A DNA stretch of 64,000 bases from Marinobacterium rhizophilum DSM 18822 (GCF_000378045.1 NZ_KB899089.1:248001-312000); one strand, 5' to 3'. Positions 1-9,681 are shown, counted from the first letter of the stretch. A program made the numbers and translations. Notes: generated by a model from the sequence alone, not told the origin.

Positions 1-1
1 G

Positions 2-691
2 GCGCACTCGGCGCTGCTGGGCGTGGCGCTGGGCTTTGTATTCCAGATCAACCTGAACCTCGCGGTGGTGGCCAGTTGCGTGCTGCTGGCGCTGCTGCTG
101 GTCGCATTGCAGCGTCAGCGGCTGGTCGCCACCGACACCCTGCTCGGCATCATGGCCCACAGTACGCTGTCTCTCGGACTCGTCGCCATTGCCCTGCTGG
201 ACAACGTGAGGGTCGACCTGCTGGCCTACCTGTTCGGTGACCTGCTGGCCATTACGACGCAGGATATTTACTGGATATTTGGCGGTGGAGCCCTGGTTCT
301 GCTGTTGCTGTGGCGCCTGTGGGATGGACTCCTGGCCATTACCATCAATGAAGAACTGGCCCAGGTGGAAGGCATACCGGTGGCACGGCTGCGACTGACA
401 CTGATGTTGCTGATCGCGGTGGTCATCGCCGCGGCCATGAAGATCGTCGGCATTCTGCTGATCACCTCCCTGCTGATCATTCCGGCGGCCGCTGCCAGGC
501 GCCTGTCCCGTACACCCGAGCAGATGGCCTGTCTGGCCGCGTTACTGGGCTGCCTTGCGGTCGTCGCAGGGCTCGCCGCGTCCTGGCGCTGGGATACGCC
601 CGCGGGCCCTTCGGTGGTCGTTGCCGCCCTGGCTGAATTTCTGTTGCTCTACAGCCTGCCGCTACGCCAAACGGGTGCTCGCGCCGGATGA
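2..691 (+). CDS. znuB: Zinc ABC transporter permease (ZnuB-like), 5' end cut by window edge
   Basis: Inner-membrane permease of an ABC-3 family metal importer, most likely the ZnuABC high-affinity zinc system. The frame is open to base 2, so the true start lies upstream; about 230 residues are present against about 260 in the family. Visible features are several hydrophobic helices and the ABC-3 signature region: a conserved DxL-YLFGD loop and the segment NEELAQVEGIPV that probably contacts the ATPase. It ends in an ATGA overlap with the MATE gene downstream, so the two are probably translationally coupled. Manganese/iron permeases of the same family look alike; zinc is inferred from best family resemblance. 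znuC and zur would be expected just left of the window. Confidence 0.85.
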   Translation, partial: AHSALLGVALGFVFQINLNLAVVASCVLLALLLVALQRQRLVATDTLLGIMAHSTLSLGLVAIALLDNVRVDLLAYLFGDLLAITTQDIYWIFGGGALVLLLLWRLWDGLLAITINEELAQVEGIPVARLRLTLMLLIAVVIAAAMKIVGILLITSLLIIPAAAARRLSRTPEQMACLAALLGCLAVVAGLAASWRWDTPAGPSVVVAALAEFLLLYSLPLRQTGARAG

Positions 692-2028
692 ACCCCTACC
701 GTCTGCGCTGGCCCTCTGCGCTTGACCACCAGCGCATCTGGCAGCTGGCCTGGCCCATGATCCTGAGCAACATTACCGTGCCCTTGCTGGGGCTGGTGGA
801 CACCGCCGTGATCGGCCACCTGCCCGAAAGCCATTACCTGGGCGCCGTGGCGATCGGCAGCACGATCTTCACCACCCTGTTCTGGGCCTTCGGATTTCTG
901 CGCATGGGGACCACGGGACTGACCGCCCAGGCCCAGGGGCGCGAAGACGGTGCTCAGATTCGTCTGTTGCTGGCCCGCTCCATGGTGCTCGGCGCAGCGC
1001 TCGGACTGCTCCTGATACTGTTGCACCGGCCTTTGGTGGCGCTGGCACTGTCGCTGATGGACGCCGGTGACCTGGTGACCGCCGAAGCCGAACGCTATGC
1101 CTGGATCCGGATTTTTGGCGCACCCGCGGTACTGTGCAACTACGCCCTGCTGGGCTGGTTCCTGGGCAACCAGAACACCCGTATTCCGCTGCTGTTGCTG
1201 CTCGTCACCAATGTCACCAACATGCTGCTGGACCTGCTGGCAGTCTATGGTCTTGGCATGCATGCCGACGGCGTAGCGCTGGCCACCGTCTGCTCGGAGT
1301 ACCTGTCGCTGGGGCTGGGGCTGTACCTGACAAAGCCCATTCTGCGCCGTACCGCAGGAGCGCTCGACCGGCGAAGCCTGAGACACCTGCCGGATTACGT
1401 CGAGCTGCTGCGCGTCAATCGCTACCTCTTCGTCCGCACACTGCTATTGCTGCTGTCCTTTGCCTTTTTCACCAGCCAGGGCGCCCGCATGGGTACCCTG
1501 ACGCTGTCCGCCAATGCCGTGCTGCTGAACTTTCTGCTGCTGATTTCCCATGGTCTGGATGGTTTTGCCCACGCTACCGAGGCACTCACCGGACGCGCCA
1601 TTGGCCAGCGCCGGCTCGACCGCTTTTACGATACGGTGTTTACGGCGCTGATCTGGTCGCTGCTGACGTCACTGATGTTCAGCCTGCTGTTCTGGCTGGG
1701 GGGGGAGCAGATCATCGGTCTCCTGACCGACATCGAGCCGGTGCGCGCCCTGGCGATCGACTTCCTGCCCTGGATCATCCTGTTGCCACTGGTCGGGGTC
1801 TGGAGCTTCCTGCTGGACGGCATCTTTATCGGCACCACCCAGGTGCGCGCCATGCAGAACACCATGATCATCTCGGTACTGTGCGTCTACCTGCCACTCT
1901 GGTGGCTGCTGCAGGGGCTCGGCAATCAGGGCCTCTGGCTCGCGTTCATGGGCCTGTTCCTGGCGCGGGGAATCACCGGCGGCTATGTATACCGACGCCT
2001 GTGTCGCCAGCGCCTGTGGATAACCTGA
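688..2028 (+). CDS. dinF: MATE family efflux transporter, DinF type
   Basis: A 446-residue inner-membrane antiporter with about 12 predicted helices, the usual MATE length. The N-terminal segment IWQLAWPMILSNITVPLLGL and the motif VDTAVIGHL are characteristic of the DinF subgroup, whose members export cationic drugs, bile salts or redox-stress compounds using Na+ or H+ gradients. The start ATG overlaps the stop of the zinc permease by four bases. Whether this exporter is functionally linked to zinc uptake is unknown; co-transcription is what the sequence shows. It converges on tag with 36 bases between stops. Confidence 0.88.
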   Translation: MNPYRLRWPSALDHQRIWQLAWPMILSNITVPLLGLVDTAVIGHLPESHYLGAVAIGSTIFTTLFWAFGFLRMGTTGLTAQAQGREDGAQIRLLLARSMVLGAALGLLLILLHRPLVALALSLMDAGDLVTAEAERYAWIRIFGAPAVLCNYALLGWFLGNQNTRIPLLLLLVTNVTNMLLDLLAVYGLGMHADGVALATVCSEYLSLGLGLYLTKPILRRTAGALDRRSLRHLPDYVELLRVNRYLFVRTLLLLLSFAFFTSQGARMGTLTLSANAVLLNFLLLISHGLDGFAHATEALTGRAIGQRRLDRFYDTVFTALIWSLLTSLMFSLLFWLGGEQIIGLLTDIEPVRALAIDFLPWIILLPLVGVWSFLLDGIFIGTTQVRAMQNTMIISVLCVYLPLWWLLQGLGNQGLWLAFMGLFLARGITGGYVYRRLCRQRLWIT

Positions 2029-2064
2029 CAACCCGCACGGCCCTGGAGAGCCGCGAGGCGCATC

Positions 2065-2667
2065 TTACAGGGACAGTGCCCTGGCCTCTTCGCGGCACGC
2101 GGCGTGGCAGGGGCAGTCAACGAGATGATCGTTTACCATGCCCACCGCCTGCATGTAGGCATAGCAGATGGTGGGGCCGACAAAGCGCATGCCCAGGCGT
2201 TTCAGCTCCTTGGACATACGCTGGGATTCCGGCGTCTGAGCCGGAATCTGCCCCATGTTTTCACGCTGGCCCTGCAACGGTTTGCCATCGGTAAACTGCC
2301 AAATGAAACGGGCGAAGCTGCCATGCCTGGCCTGCAGTTCCAGCAAGATGCGCGCATTGCCAACAGCGCTTTCGAGCTTGCCACGATGCCGGATCACCCC
2401 GGGATCCGCCAGCATGGCCTCGATGTCACCCGGTTCCAGTGCCGCCACCCGGGCCGGGTCGAAATTCAGGAAGTGGCGGCGGTAACCGTCGCGCTTTTCC
2501 AGCACCGTACGCCAGCTCAGCCCCGCCTGGGCGCCTTCCAGCAGCAGAAACTCGAACAGTACCCGGTCATCCGTCTGCGGCCGGCCCCATTCAGTATCGT
2601 GGTAGTCGATTTCAAGCGCGCTGTTAAGTGCCCAGGCACAGGTCGCTGTGGCCGCTGGCGTGGTCAC
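2065..2667 (-). CDS. tag: DNA-3-methyladenine glycosylase I
   Basis: Base-excision repair enzyme that removes 3-methyladenine from alkylated DNA. The 200-residue product has the Tag hallmarks: the N-terminal CAW and YHDTEWG motifs, the LLEGAQAGLSW helix, and the C-terminal NDHLVDCPCH. In E. coli Tag the zinc ligands are an N-terminal Cys and His and a C-terminal His and Cys; all four have counterparts here. The start codon overlaps the stop of yheV by four bases. In Pseudomonas tag sits beside glyQ; here it is with yheV and prlC, a local rearrangement. Confidence 0.92.
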   Translation of the reverse strand: MTTPAATATCAWALNSALEIDYHDTEWGRPQTDDRVLFEFLLLEGAQAGLSWRTVLEKRDGYRRHFLNFDPARVAALEPGDIEAMLADPGVIRHRGKLESAVGNARILLELQARHGSFARFIWQFTDGKPLQGQRENMGQIPAQTPESQRMSKELKRLGMRFVGPTICYAYMQAVGMVNDHLVDCPCHAACREEARALSL

Positions 2668-2921
2668 TTGTCGTTGCTCTTGACCGGGTTGGGCACAAAA
2701 CGAATCGGTCGCTCTCCGGCGTCAAGCACCGGCTTGGCCTGATTGACGCGGGTTTCGAGTTCCTTTGGCTCTGGCGTGCCGTCCAGCCGCTGGGTGTCCT
2801 CAAAATCACACCGCACGCATTCGCGATATTCACGGGTGTCGTCCCGATACATCCGCAGGCAGTCCATCTGGCCGCAGCGCGGACAGACCGCGCCGGCGAT
2901 AAAGCGTTTGATCACAGTCAT
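2664..2921 (-). CDS. yheV: YheV family putative zinc ribbon protein
   Basis: An 85-residue protein whose N-terminus (IKRFIAGAVCPRCG...ECVRCDFED) matches the YheV/DUF2387 family. Two CxxC knuckles, Cys-Pro-Arg-Cys and Cys-Val-Arg-Cys, about 20 residues apart, would form a zinc ribbon. The family function is unknown. It lies between prlC (29 bases downstream of its stop) and tag (four-base overlap), so the three are probably one transcript. The neighbourhood with prlC is shared with Pseudomonas. Confidence 0.85.
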   Translation of the reverse strand: MTVIKRFIAGAVCPRCGQMDCLRMYRDDTREYRECVRCDFEDTQRLDGTPEPKELETRVNQAKPVLDAGERPIRFVPNPVKSNDK

Positions 2922-2950
2922 AGTTTCCTGCCTGGTTGGTCGCGCATTGA

Positions 2951-4975
2951 TTAGACGATGCCGGCATGGCGCAGCAGCGCATCGACACTGGGCTCGCGTC
3001 CGCGGAAGGCGACAAACAGCTCCATCGGCTCACGCGAGCCGCCCATTTCCAGTATATTGCTGCAGAAATCGGCACCGGCCCGGGCGCTGAAAATACCTTC
3101 TTCCTCGAAGCGGGAAAAGGCATCCGCCGACAACACTTCGGCCCACTTGTAGCTATAGTAACCAGCCGCATAACCGCCGGCAAAGATATGGCTGAAACTG
3201 TGCTGGAAGCGGTTGAATTCGGCCACCGGTACAACGGATACCTGCGCGCGCACCTCATCCAGCAGCTGCTGCACGCTGGTGACGCCGGGCTCGAAGTCAC
3301 GATGCAACAGGAAATCAAACAGTGAAAACTCCAGCTGGCGCACCATGAACAGGGCCGACTGGAAATTTTTCGCCGCCAGCATCTTGTCGAGCAGGGCCTT
3401 GGGCAGCACCTCGCCGGTCTGGTAATGACCCGAGATCAGGGCCAGCGCTTCAGGCTCCCAGCACCAGTTTTCCATGAACTGACTCGGCAGCTCCACCGCA
3501 TCCCAGGCCACCCCGTTGATACCGCTGACGTCAGCATACTCAATCTGGGTCAGCATGTGATGCAGGCCATGGCCAAACTCATGGAACAGGGTGGTCACTT
3601 CATTATGCGTCAGCAGTGCAGGATCCTTGCCCACCGCCGGCGTGAAGTTGCACACCAGGTAGGCAATCGGCAGCTGCAGCGTACCGTCGGGCAGGCGGCG
3701 GCGAATCCGGCAGGTATCCATCCAGGCACCGCCGCGCTTGTTGTCACGGGCATAGGGATCCAGGTAGAAGCTCGCCAGGCGCTCACCGTTGCGCATGACG
3801 TTGAACAGGCGCGCATCCGCGTGCCAGCGGTCAAATTCCTCAACCTCTTCAATCTGAATGTCGAACAGCCGGCCCGCCACCTGGAACAGTCCATTCAGCA
3901 CCCGGGGCATGGGGAAGTAGGGCCGCAGCGCCTCCTGGGAAACGTCGTAACGGGCCTGCTTGAGCTTTTCGCTGTAATAGGCGACATCCCAGGCTTCAAG
4001 CTTCTCCAGGCCATGCTGTTCGCGGGCGAAATCACACAGTTCACGGTAATCCTGCTGCGCCGCCGGGCGGGCACGGATGGCCAGATCCTGCAGGAAGCCG
4101 ACCACCTGGTCGGTCGATTCCGCCATCTTGGTCGCCAGCGAATATTCGGCATAGTTGGCAAAGCCCAGCAGCTGGGCAAGTTCATGGCGCAACGCCAGAA
4201 TATCGTTGATCAGCTGGGTATTGTCCCACTTCGCATCAGCGCCGAGCTCCGAGGCCCGGGTCACGTAGGCATGGTAAAGCTGCCGGCGCAGGTTGCGGTC
4301 ATCGGCGTAGGTCACCACGGCGAAATAGGACGGGAAATCCAGCGTCAGCAGCCAGCCCCGCTGCTCGCGGGCCTCGGCGGCCTGCCTGGCACCGGCCAGC
4401 GCCATCTCGGGCAACCCGGCCAGCTGCGCCTCATCGGTAATGAGCAGGCTCCAGGCATTGGTCGCATCGAGTACATTCTCGGAGAAACGGGTCGTCAGCA
4501 AGGACAGCTTTTGCTGCAGCTCGGCGTAACGCTGCTGGCCTTCGGGCGGCAAGGCGATACCGGAGAGACGGAAATCCCGCAGGGTATTGGATACCACTTT
4601 GCGCTGCGGGCCATCCAGCGTCTGGTCATGCTCGGACAGGTGGCTGAAAGCTTCAAACAGTTGCTGGTTCTGTCCCAGCTCGGTCCAGTACTGGGACAGC
4701 TTGGGCAGGCAGGCATTGTAGGCCTGGCGCAGGGCATCGCCATTCACCACGGAGTTCATGTGCGACACCGGCGACCAGGCCCGGGAGAGATCATCGTTAA
4801 GCTGTTCCAGTGGCGCGACCAGGTCTTTCCAGTCTGGCGCCGCCGCGTTCTCGCACAGTGCGTTGATGCCGGCACGGTTGCGACTGAGCAACTCGTCGAT
4901 CGCCGGCTCCACGTTTTCGGGCTTGATGGCACTGAAAGTCGGCAGTTCGGGTTGCTGCAGCAGCGGGTTGCTCAT
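2951..4975 (-). CDS. prlC: Oligopeptidase A (M3 metallopeptidase)
   Basis: Cytosolic zinc oligopeptidase that degrades short peptides, including cleaved signal peptides. The 674-residue protein carries the zinc site HEFGH at about residues 465-469, followed by GLHHMLTQ as in the M3A family. The upstream in-frame extension to 5110 is rejected: translation from the ATG at 4975 begins MSNPLLQQPELPTF, the normal N-terminus, and gives the family length. A TATAAT-like hexamer on the minus strand at 5021-5026 could be its -10. It is divergent from the carbonic anhydrase gene. Confidence 0.94.
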   Translation of the reverse strand: MSNPLLQQPELPTFSAIKPENVEPAIDELLSRNRAGINALCENAAAPDWKDLVAPLEQLNDDLSRAWSPVSHMNSVVNGDALRQAYNACLPKLSQYWTELGQNQQLFEAFSHLSEHDQTLDGPQRKVVSNTLRDFRLSGIALPPEGQQRYAELQQKLSLLTTRFSENVLDATNAWSLLITDEAQLAGLPEMALAGARQAAEAREQRGWLLTLDFPSYFAVVTYADDRNLRRQLYHAYVTRASELGADAKWDNTQLINDILALRHELAQLLGFANYAEYSLATKMAESTDQVVGFLQDLAIRARPAAQQDYRELCDFAREQHGLEKLEAWDVAYYSEKLKQARYDVSQEALRPYFPMPRVLNGLFQVAGRLFDIQIEEVEEFDRWHADARLFNVMRNGERLASFYLDPYARDNKRGGAWMDTCRIRRRLPDGTLQLPIAYLVCNFTPAVGKDPALLTHNEVTTLFHEFGHGLHHMLTQIEYADVSGINGVAWDAVELPSQFMENWCWEPEALALISGHYQTGEVLPKALLDKMLAAKNFQSALFMVRQLEFSLFDFLLHRDFEPGVTSVQQLLDEVRAQVSVVPVAEFNRFQHSFSHIFAGGYAAGYYSYKWAEVLSADAFSRFEEEGIFSARAGADFCSNILEMGGSREPMELFVAFRGREPSVDALLRHAGIV

Positions 4976-5076
4976 TCGATCGAATCTCCAGGGCGTGACG
5001 GGGGCCAAAACATGGCTGTCATTATACAATGGGGGGCGCGTAGAGGATTTCAACAGGCTTTCGACAGGTAGGCAGC

Positions 5077-5625
5077 ATGAAGATTCGCAGTTATCAGGGA
5101 ACGACACCATTGCTCGGCGAACGTGTCTTCGTCGACCCCAGCGCCGTGGTACTTGGCGACGTGGAGATCGGTGACGATGCCTCCATCTGGCCCCTCGTGG
5201 TCGTACGCGCCGACATGCACCGTATCCGCATCGGCGCGCGCACCAGTATTCAGGATGGTTCGGTACTGCACATAACCCATGCCGGCCCCTTCAACCCCGA
5301 CGGCTTCCCGCTGCTGATCGGCGACGATGTGACCGTAGGCCACCAGGCGATGCTGCACGGCTGTACCATCGGTAACCGCATACTGATTGGCATGGGCTCC
5401 ATGGTGATGGACGGTGCCGTCATTGAAGATGAGGTCGTCCTGGGCGCCGGCAGCCTGGTGCCGCCGGGCAAGACACTGCAAAGTGGCTTCCTGTATGTCG
5501 GCCGGCCCGCCAGGCAGGTGCGCCCGCTGAACGAGAAGGAAATGGCCTTCTTCACTTACTCGGCCGGCAACTATGTGCGCCTCAAGGATCAGCACCTGCA
5601 GGAGCCCTACAGCCAGGCTCCCTGA
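5077..5625 (+). CDS. Gamma-carbonic anhydrase family protein (YrdA-like)
   Basis: A 182-residue left-handed beta-helix protein built from hexapeptide repeats (for example IGDDASIWPLVVV and IGNRILIGMGSMVMDGAVIEDEVVLGAGS). The three zinc-binding histidines expected of the family are present in HITHAGP and GHQAMLHGC. Members trimerise; some hydrate CO2, others such as E. coli YrdA have not shown clear activity. It is transcribed away from prlC, the same pairing as in Pseudomonas. Real catalytic activity cannot be judged from sequence. Confidence 0.9.
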   Translation: MKIRSYQGTTPLLGERVFVDPSAVVLGDVEIGDDASIWPLVVVRADMHRIRIGARTSIQDGSVLHITHAGPFNPDGFPLLIGDDVTVGHQAMLHGCTIGNRILIGMGSMVMDGAVIEDEVVLGAGSLVPPGKTLQSGFLYVGRPARQVRPLNEKEMAFFTYSAGNYVRLKDQHLQEPYSQAP

Positions 5626-5632
5626 CAAAGGC

Positions 5633-7450
5633 TCAGCGCGGCTGGCGCTCCAACGCGGGCCGATCGAGCGGGCTCTGCGCATCTTGTGACGGGCCAGGGC
5701 CGTCTTCCTTGCGCTTTGATTCACAGCTGCGGTAATCAACCACCCGGTTCCGTCCACCCTCCTTGGCGGCATAGAGGGCGAAATCCGCGGCCACGAACAG
5801 GTCCAGCGGGTTGCCGAAATTCGAGTCGTCCAGGGTCGCATGGCCGACGCTGACGGTCAGCTTGAAGCTTGCCGCCGTCGACTGCTCGATTTCACGGCGA
5901 ATGCGCTCGGCCAGCACCGCCACCTGGGCTTCGGTGGTGTTCGGCAGGATCACCACGAACTCCTCACCACCGTAACGGCAGGGGCAATTGGGTTTGCGCA
6001 GGCTGGTCGCCAGGGTCCGTGCCACGGCCTTCAGCGCCAGGTCACCCTGGGCATGACCGTAGCGGTCGTTGAACGTCTTGAAATTGTCTATATCGAGCAC
6101 CACCAGCGACAGCGGCAGCTTGCGCCGGCGCGCACGGTAGAACTCCGATGCGACCTGGTCATTGAAGTAGCGCCGGTTATGCAGCTGCGTGAGGGCATCG
6201 ATGTAGCCGCGCTGACGCAGTTCATTGATGCGGCTTCCCACCGCCAGGCTCAGCAGCACCATCTCCAGCAGTGAGCCAATCTGGAACGCATTCTGGGTAA
6301 TATCGTTGTGCGGCAGCAGTCCGAACGTCTTGAGCATGTACGCCAGCACGCCGCCCAGCAGGGCAGTGAACGCCACCATGTAATAGCGCGCCGGTCGTGA
6401 TCCCCGCCACAGCGTGATACTGCCCATCAGCAGCATATGCAGGCAGATCACTGCCGTCGCCACGGACATCGGCACGATCAGGGAGCGATAGCTCAGGAAG
6501 GGCGTCACCAGGAAGGCAGCCACCATGCAGAGTTCCATCAGCGCAGCGATCCGGTCCGAGGTCGGCGCCAGCGAAGCGGATGACAGAATGGTCCGGGTAA
6601 AACGGATGCACCCCAGCAACGACAGCGCCAGCAACAGCAGCAGGCTCTGGTTTGCCAGCCAGGTGTTGCCGGGCCAGAGATACTGGAAGCTCAGGCCGTT
6701 GTGTACCGACATGTACAGCCCATAGCTGAGCACGTACAGCAGGTAGTGGGCAAAAGCGCGCTCACGGACCGTCACGAACATGATCAGGTTGTATATCAGC
6801 AGCACGATAAAGCCGCCGTAATAGACCCCCAACGCCAGGTATTCGGTGGATATCAGATCGACCAGATCATTGGAACCGTGGGCAAAGAGCCCGATGTTCA
6901 TCGCCCCCTGTGTTTCAAAGCGCAGGTAATAGGTGCTTTCACCAAGCGGTGGCACTTCGACGGGGAACAGAAAGGCACGATTGTTAATGGGCCGAGTGTC
7001 GAACGGCAAGCGGTCACCGGTGGCCACCTGCTGCCAGCGGCCCTCGGCATCGGTCGACCAGAAGTCGAGCCGGTCGATCAGCGGATAGTCCTGCCGAATG
7101 ATGGTCGAAACCGCCTTGTCGCCAGGATTATCCAGGCGCAAGCGGACCCACCAGGCAGAATCGGTGAAGCCGAAATTGGGCGACTGCTGCCCAAGGCTCT
7201 CGAACCGTTGCGCATTATCCGGGCCTCGAATGTCCTCGAAGCTCAGGGTGCCGCCGGGATCCTCGAGCAATTCCAGATAGGGCGTGAGCTTGACCCGCGT
7301 GAGATCCTGCACGAGCAGGGCCGGCGCCGCTGCGCCGGTCTCTGCATGGACAAGCCCCGGCATCAGGCCGGTGGCGAATGCGCACAGCAGTAACAGCACA
7401 CGGCACAGCTGCGCCGGTATCAGCGTTCTGGATATCTGAGCGAATTTCAT
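5633..7450 (-). CDS. Membrane-bound diguanylate cyclase with 7TMR-DISM sensory region
   Basis: Predicted 605-residue sensor that makes cyclic di-GMP. Order of parts: signal peptide (about 1-36), periplasmic 7TMR-DISM extracellular domain with the typical YPLIDRLDFW and YYLRFETQG motifs (about 50-190), seven membrane helices (about 200-410), then a GGDEF domain. The active loop is GGEEF at about residues 494-498, an accepted active variant. The I-site position reads RKPN, not RxxD, so product inhibition may be weak. The ATG at 7450 is chosen because it directly precedes the signal peptide; the frame extends upstream to 7564 without plausible protein. It follows the patatin gene in the same direction with a 131-base gap. 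Confidence 0.88.
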   Translation of the reverse strand: MKFAQISRTLIPAQLCRVLLLLCAFATGLMPGLVHAETGAAAPALLVQDLTRVKLTPYLELLEDPGGTLSFEDIRGPDNAQRFESLGQQSPNFGFTDSAWWVRLRLDNPGDKAVSTIIRQDYPLIDRLDFWSTDAEGRWQQVATGDRLPFDTRPINNRAFLFPVEVPPLGESTYYLRFETQGAMNIGLFAHGSNDLVDLISTEYLALGVYYGGFIVLLIYNLIMFVTVRERAFAHYLLYVLSYGLYMSVHNGLSFQYLWPGNTWLANQSLLLLLALSLLGCIRFTRTILSSASLAPTSDRIAALMELCMVAAFLVTPFLSYRSLIVPMSVATAVICLHMLLMGSITLWRGSRPARYYMVAFTALLGGVLAYMLKTFGLLPHNDITQNAFQIGSLLEMVLLSLAVGSRINELRQRGYIDALTQLHNRRYFNDQVASEFYRARRRKLPLSLVVLDIDNFKTFNDRYGHAQGDLALKAVARTLATSLRKPNCPCRYGGEEFVVILPNTTEAQVAVLAERIRREIEQSTAASFKLTVSVGHATLDDSNFGNPLDLFVAADFALYAAKEGGRNRVVDYRSCESKRKEDGPGPSQDAQSPLDRPALERQPR

Positions 7451-7581
7451 CAGGCCTGAGTACGCAGCCGTAGCGACAGCGCTCCTTGCCGAGGCGTGGC
7501 GGCAACTCCCGCCCTGCGCAGCAAATGATCGAAACGTACGGTCCGCTCCCTGGGCCGAAAGCAATAGAATTGCACTCTAAT

Positions 7582-9681
7582 CTAGCCGCTTGATGGCACC
7601 GATGCTACCGATTTATCAACAATATCAGCAGCCTGCAGACGGGAGAAAAGCGCTTCAACGGTCTCGATGCCATCGTCAAGCAAACCGGCCATCACCTCAA
7701 GTCCGAGCTGGCGGTAACTGTCGAATTGCATTTCGTCAAAAAACTGGTCGGTCGTGGTCTGATTCGGGAAGCTCGGATTGGCCCGCCAGTAGGCATAGAT
7801 ATCGGCGCTGAGATTCGCGCGCAACGAGGTCTTGATATACAGGATCTCTCCGTTCGAGCCATCGGCGTAGCGTATGCGGCCATGCAGATAAGCCCGCCGT
7901 GCCGGCGGCTCAGCCGAGTCCAGCGGCTCTGTTCCCAGCAGGATCTCGGCGCCGAAATCCGCCCGCACCCGCTGGATCGCACGCCCCAGATCGAACAGGG
8001 TACCGTCCGGGTCCGCGCCGGCGTCACTGACGATAATATAGCGACAGCGGCGGCGCACCAGCTCGTAAAGCCCCAGGTTATCGAAATGCCCGCCATCGGA
8101 CAGGTGGATATCGGGTTCGGTTTCCGCCAGCCCCCGGCCTGTCAATTCCCTGAACATGTAGCGGTACCAGCCGGGCAGCCAGCCACGTGCACTGTCGGCG
8201 CAGGGGTTGCGGGTCCAGTAACCCAGGCGCAGATTCAGCAGTGTCATCAGGAAGCTAAGCGCACGGGAGCTGGTGGCATAGGTGTTGGGATCCACCGCCG
8301 CGCCGGATACCGCAAAGGCCGTCGAAAGGCTCAGGCTGCCGCCGAGATAGTCGCGACTGAGGCGGAAACCCGTGACGCTCGAGCCGCAGTACAGCGGACT
8401 CAGCACCAGCGACTCGCCGCGCCGGCTACGCAGTTTTTCCTGGCTGGAACTGCTGGTATTCAGCGTGCAGTTGATCAGGTGCAGCGGCGTGCCGCTGTCG
8501 GGCCGGATATCGGCGAGCCGAAAGTGCAGCGGGTCGGCGCTGGGCGCATCCCCGCCGGCGACAGCCGGCAGGTAGGCATGCGCGAGCCGGCCACGGTAGT
8601 AACTGTGCAGCGACAACGAATTGATATTGCAGATCAGCGCCAGCATCAGCGACATTGGCAGCCAGGCGTGGAACAGGGGCGAGGCGAGCAGTGCGGTGTG
8701 GGCTGTCAGGTGATACAGCAGCGTCAGCAGGCCGTAGAAGAGCAGCGACAGTCCCAAGACCGCAAAGCGGCCGGTGCGGACACGGCTATCGCGGGCGGCC
8801 CGGATCGACAGCACGCCCGTCAGAATCGGCACCAGGTACGTCAGGTGACGGCTCAGGTCGGCCGCGCCCTGGTGATTGAAATAGTGCAGCACCATCTCTT
8901 CCAGCCCGGTGAATACCGGCAACAGTCCGATACCGGTCGTGATGACCGACGCGGCGAGCAGGGAACCCATCGCGGTACGCAGCCTGTCCAGCGGCAGGCG
9001 CCGTTCCAGCACCGGTGAGGAGCAGAGGGCAAACAGCAGCATCACGGCCAGGTAGAGTCCCAGGCAAAGCGGTCCTGCCCAGAGCAGCAGCATGAAACCG
9101 TCGTGTCCGGCAATCACCCCGGCACCCGGCAGGTGTAACCAGGCCGGCCAGTCCCGGTCGATCCAGCTGGCACTGGCCAGCGCCACCAGCCCGATCATCA
9201 ACGGCAGCAACACGATCAGGTTCAGCAGGGTGCCGGCCAGGATTGCGCCCCCCAGGGTCCAGCCGGAAAAGCCCTGACCGTTGATCAGGTAGTTGCCGTG
9301 GGCCCGCAGCCAATCCAGCACGGTGCCGCCGCCATCGGCCAGCGGCATGGAACCGAGTACCCGGTGCTGGCGCTGCGGAAAATGGCTGCGCAGCCAGCTC
9401 AGACAGGAGGCGATATAGCCGCCGCCGGAAACCGATGACAGGTAGTCGACCTGCGGCAGCAGCCCGCGCCGCGACAGTGCCTGCAGGATACCGAGGTTGA
9501 AGGTCGCCGAGCGGATGCCACCACCGGACAGTGCCAGCCCGACCACCGGCGCATCGTCCGCCACGGTGCCGGTGGCCCGGCGCCGCTGCGTGATCCATTG
9601 CCGCTCTTCTTGCTGTACCGTCTCGAAGTCGCGGGTGTAACTCGAAGCCTGCGGTGCGGGCGGGCGCACACTGTCGTTCAT
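7582..9681 (-). CDS. Patatin-like phospholipase with embedded transmembrane domain
   Basis: A 699-residue protein in two parts of a patatin fold separated by a membrane region. Residues 47-90 hold the glycine-rich oxyanion loop SGGGIR (52-57) and the nucleophile elbow SVSGGG with Ser85, where the usual GxSxG has Ser in the first position. About six hydrophobic helices span roughly residues 140-350. The catalytic Asp lies in DGG at 529-531, followed by FDNLGLYELV. Family members hydrolyse acyl ester bonds of lipids. The start overlaps the stop of the upstream di-haem cytochrome by four bases, so the two are coupled. A partnership with the cytochromes is inference. Confidence 0.85.
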   Translation of the reverse strand: MNDSVRPPAPQASSYTRDFETVQQEERQWITQRRRATGTVADDAPVVGLALSGGGIRSATFNLGILQALSRRGLLPQVDYLSSVSGGGYIASCLSWLRSHFPQRQHRVLGSMPLADGGGTVLDWLRAHGNYLINGQGFSGWTLGGAILAGTLLNLIVLLPLMIGLVALASASWIDRDWPAWLHLPGAGVIAGHDGFMLLLWAGPLCLGLYLAVMLLFALCSSPVLERRLPLDRLRTAMGSLLAASVITTGIGLLPVFTGLEEMVLHYFNHQGAADLSRHLTYLVPILTGVLSIRAARDSRVRTGRFAVLGLSLLFYGLLTLLYHLTAHTALLASPLFHAWLPMSLMLALICNINSLSLHSYYRGRLAHAYLPAVAGGDAPSADPLHFRLADIRPDSGTPLHLINCTLNTSSSSQEKLRSRRGESLVLSPLYCGSSVTGFRLSRDYLGGSLSLSTAFAVSGAAVDPNTYATSSRALSFLMTLLNLRLGYWTRNPCADSARGWLPGWYRYMFRELTGRGLAETEPDIHLSDGGHFDNLGLYELVRRRCRYIIVSDAGADPDGTLFDLGRAIQRVRADFGAEILLGTEPLDSAEPPARRAYLHGRIRYADGSNGEILYIKTSLRANLSADIYAYWRANPSFPNQTTTDQFFDEMQFDSYRQLGLEVMAGLLDDGIETVEALFSRLQAADIVDKSVASVPSSG

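Noticed and set aside
1134-2294. 386-codon frame overlapping the MATE gene and tag
   Set aside because: Out of frame with two clear genes and rich in Arg/Pro/Ala, typical of shadow translation in GC-rich DNA.
3425-5071. 548-codon open frame opposite prlC
   Set aside because: Shadow frame of a conserved peptidase gene, without motifs or a ribosome site.
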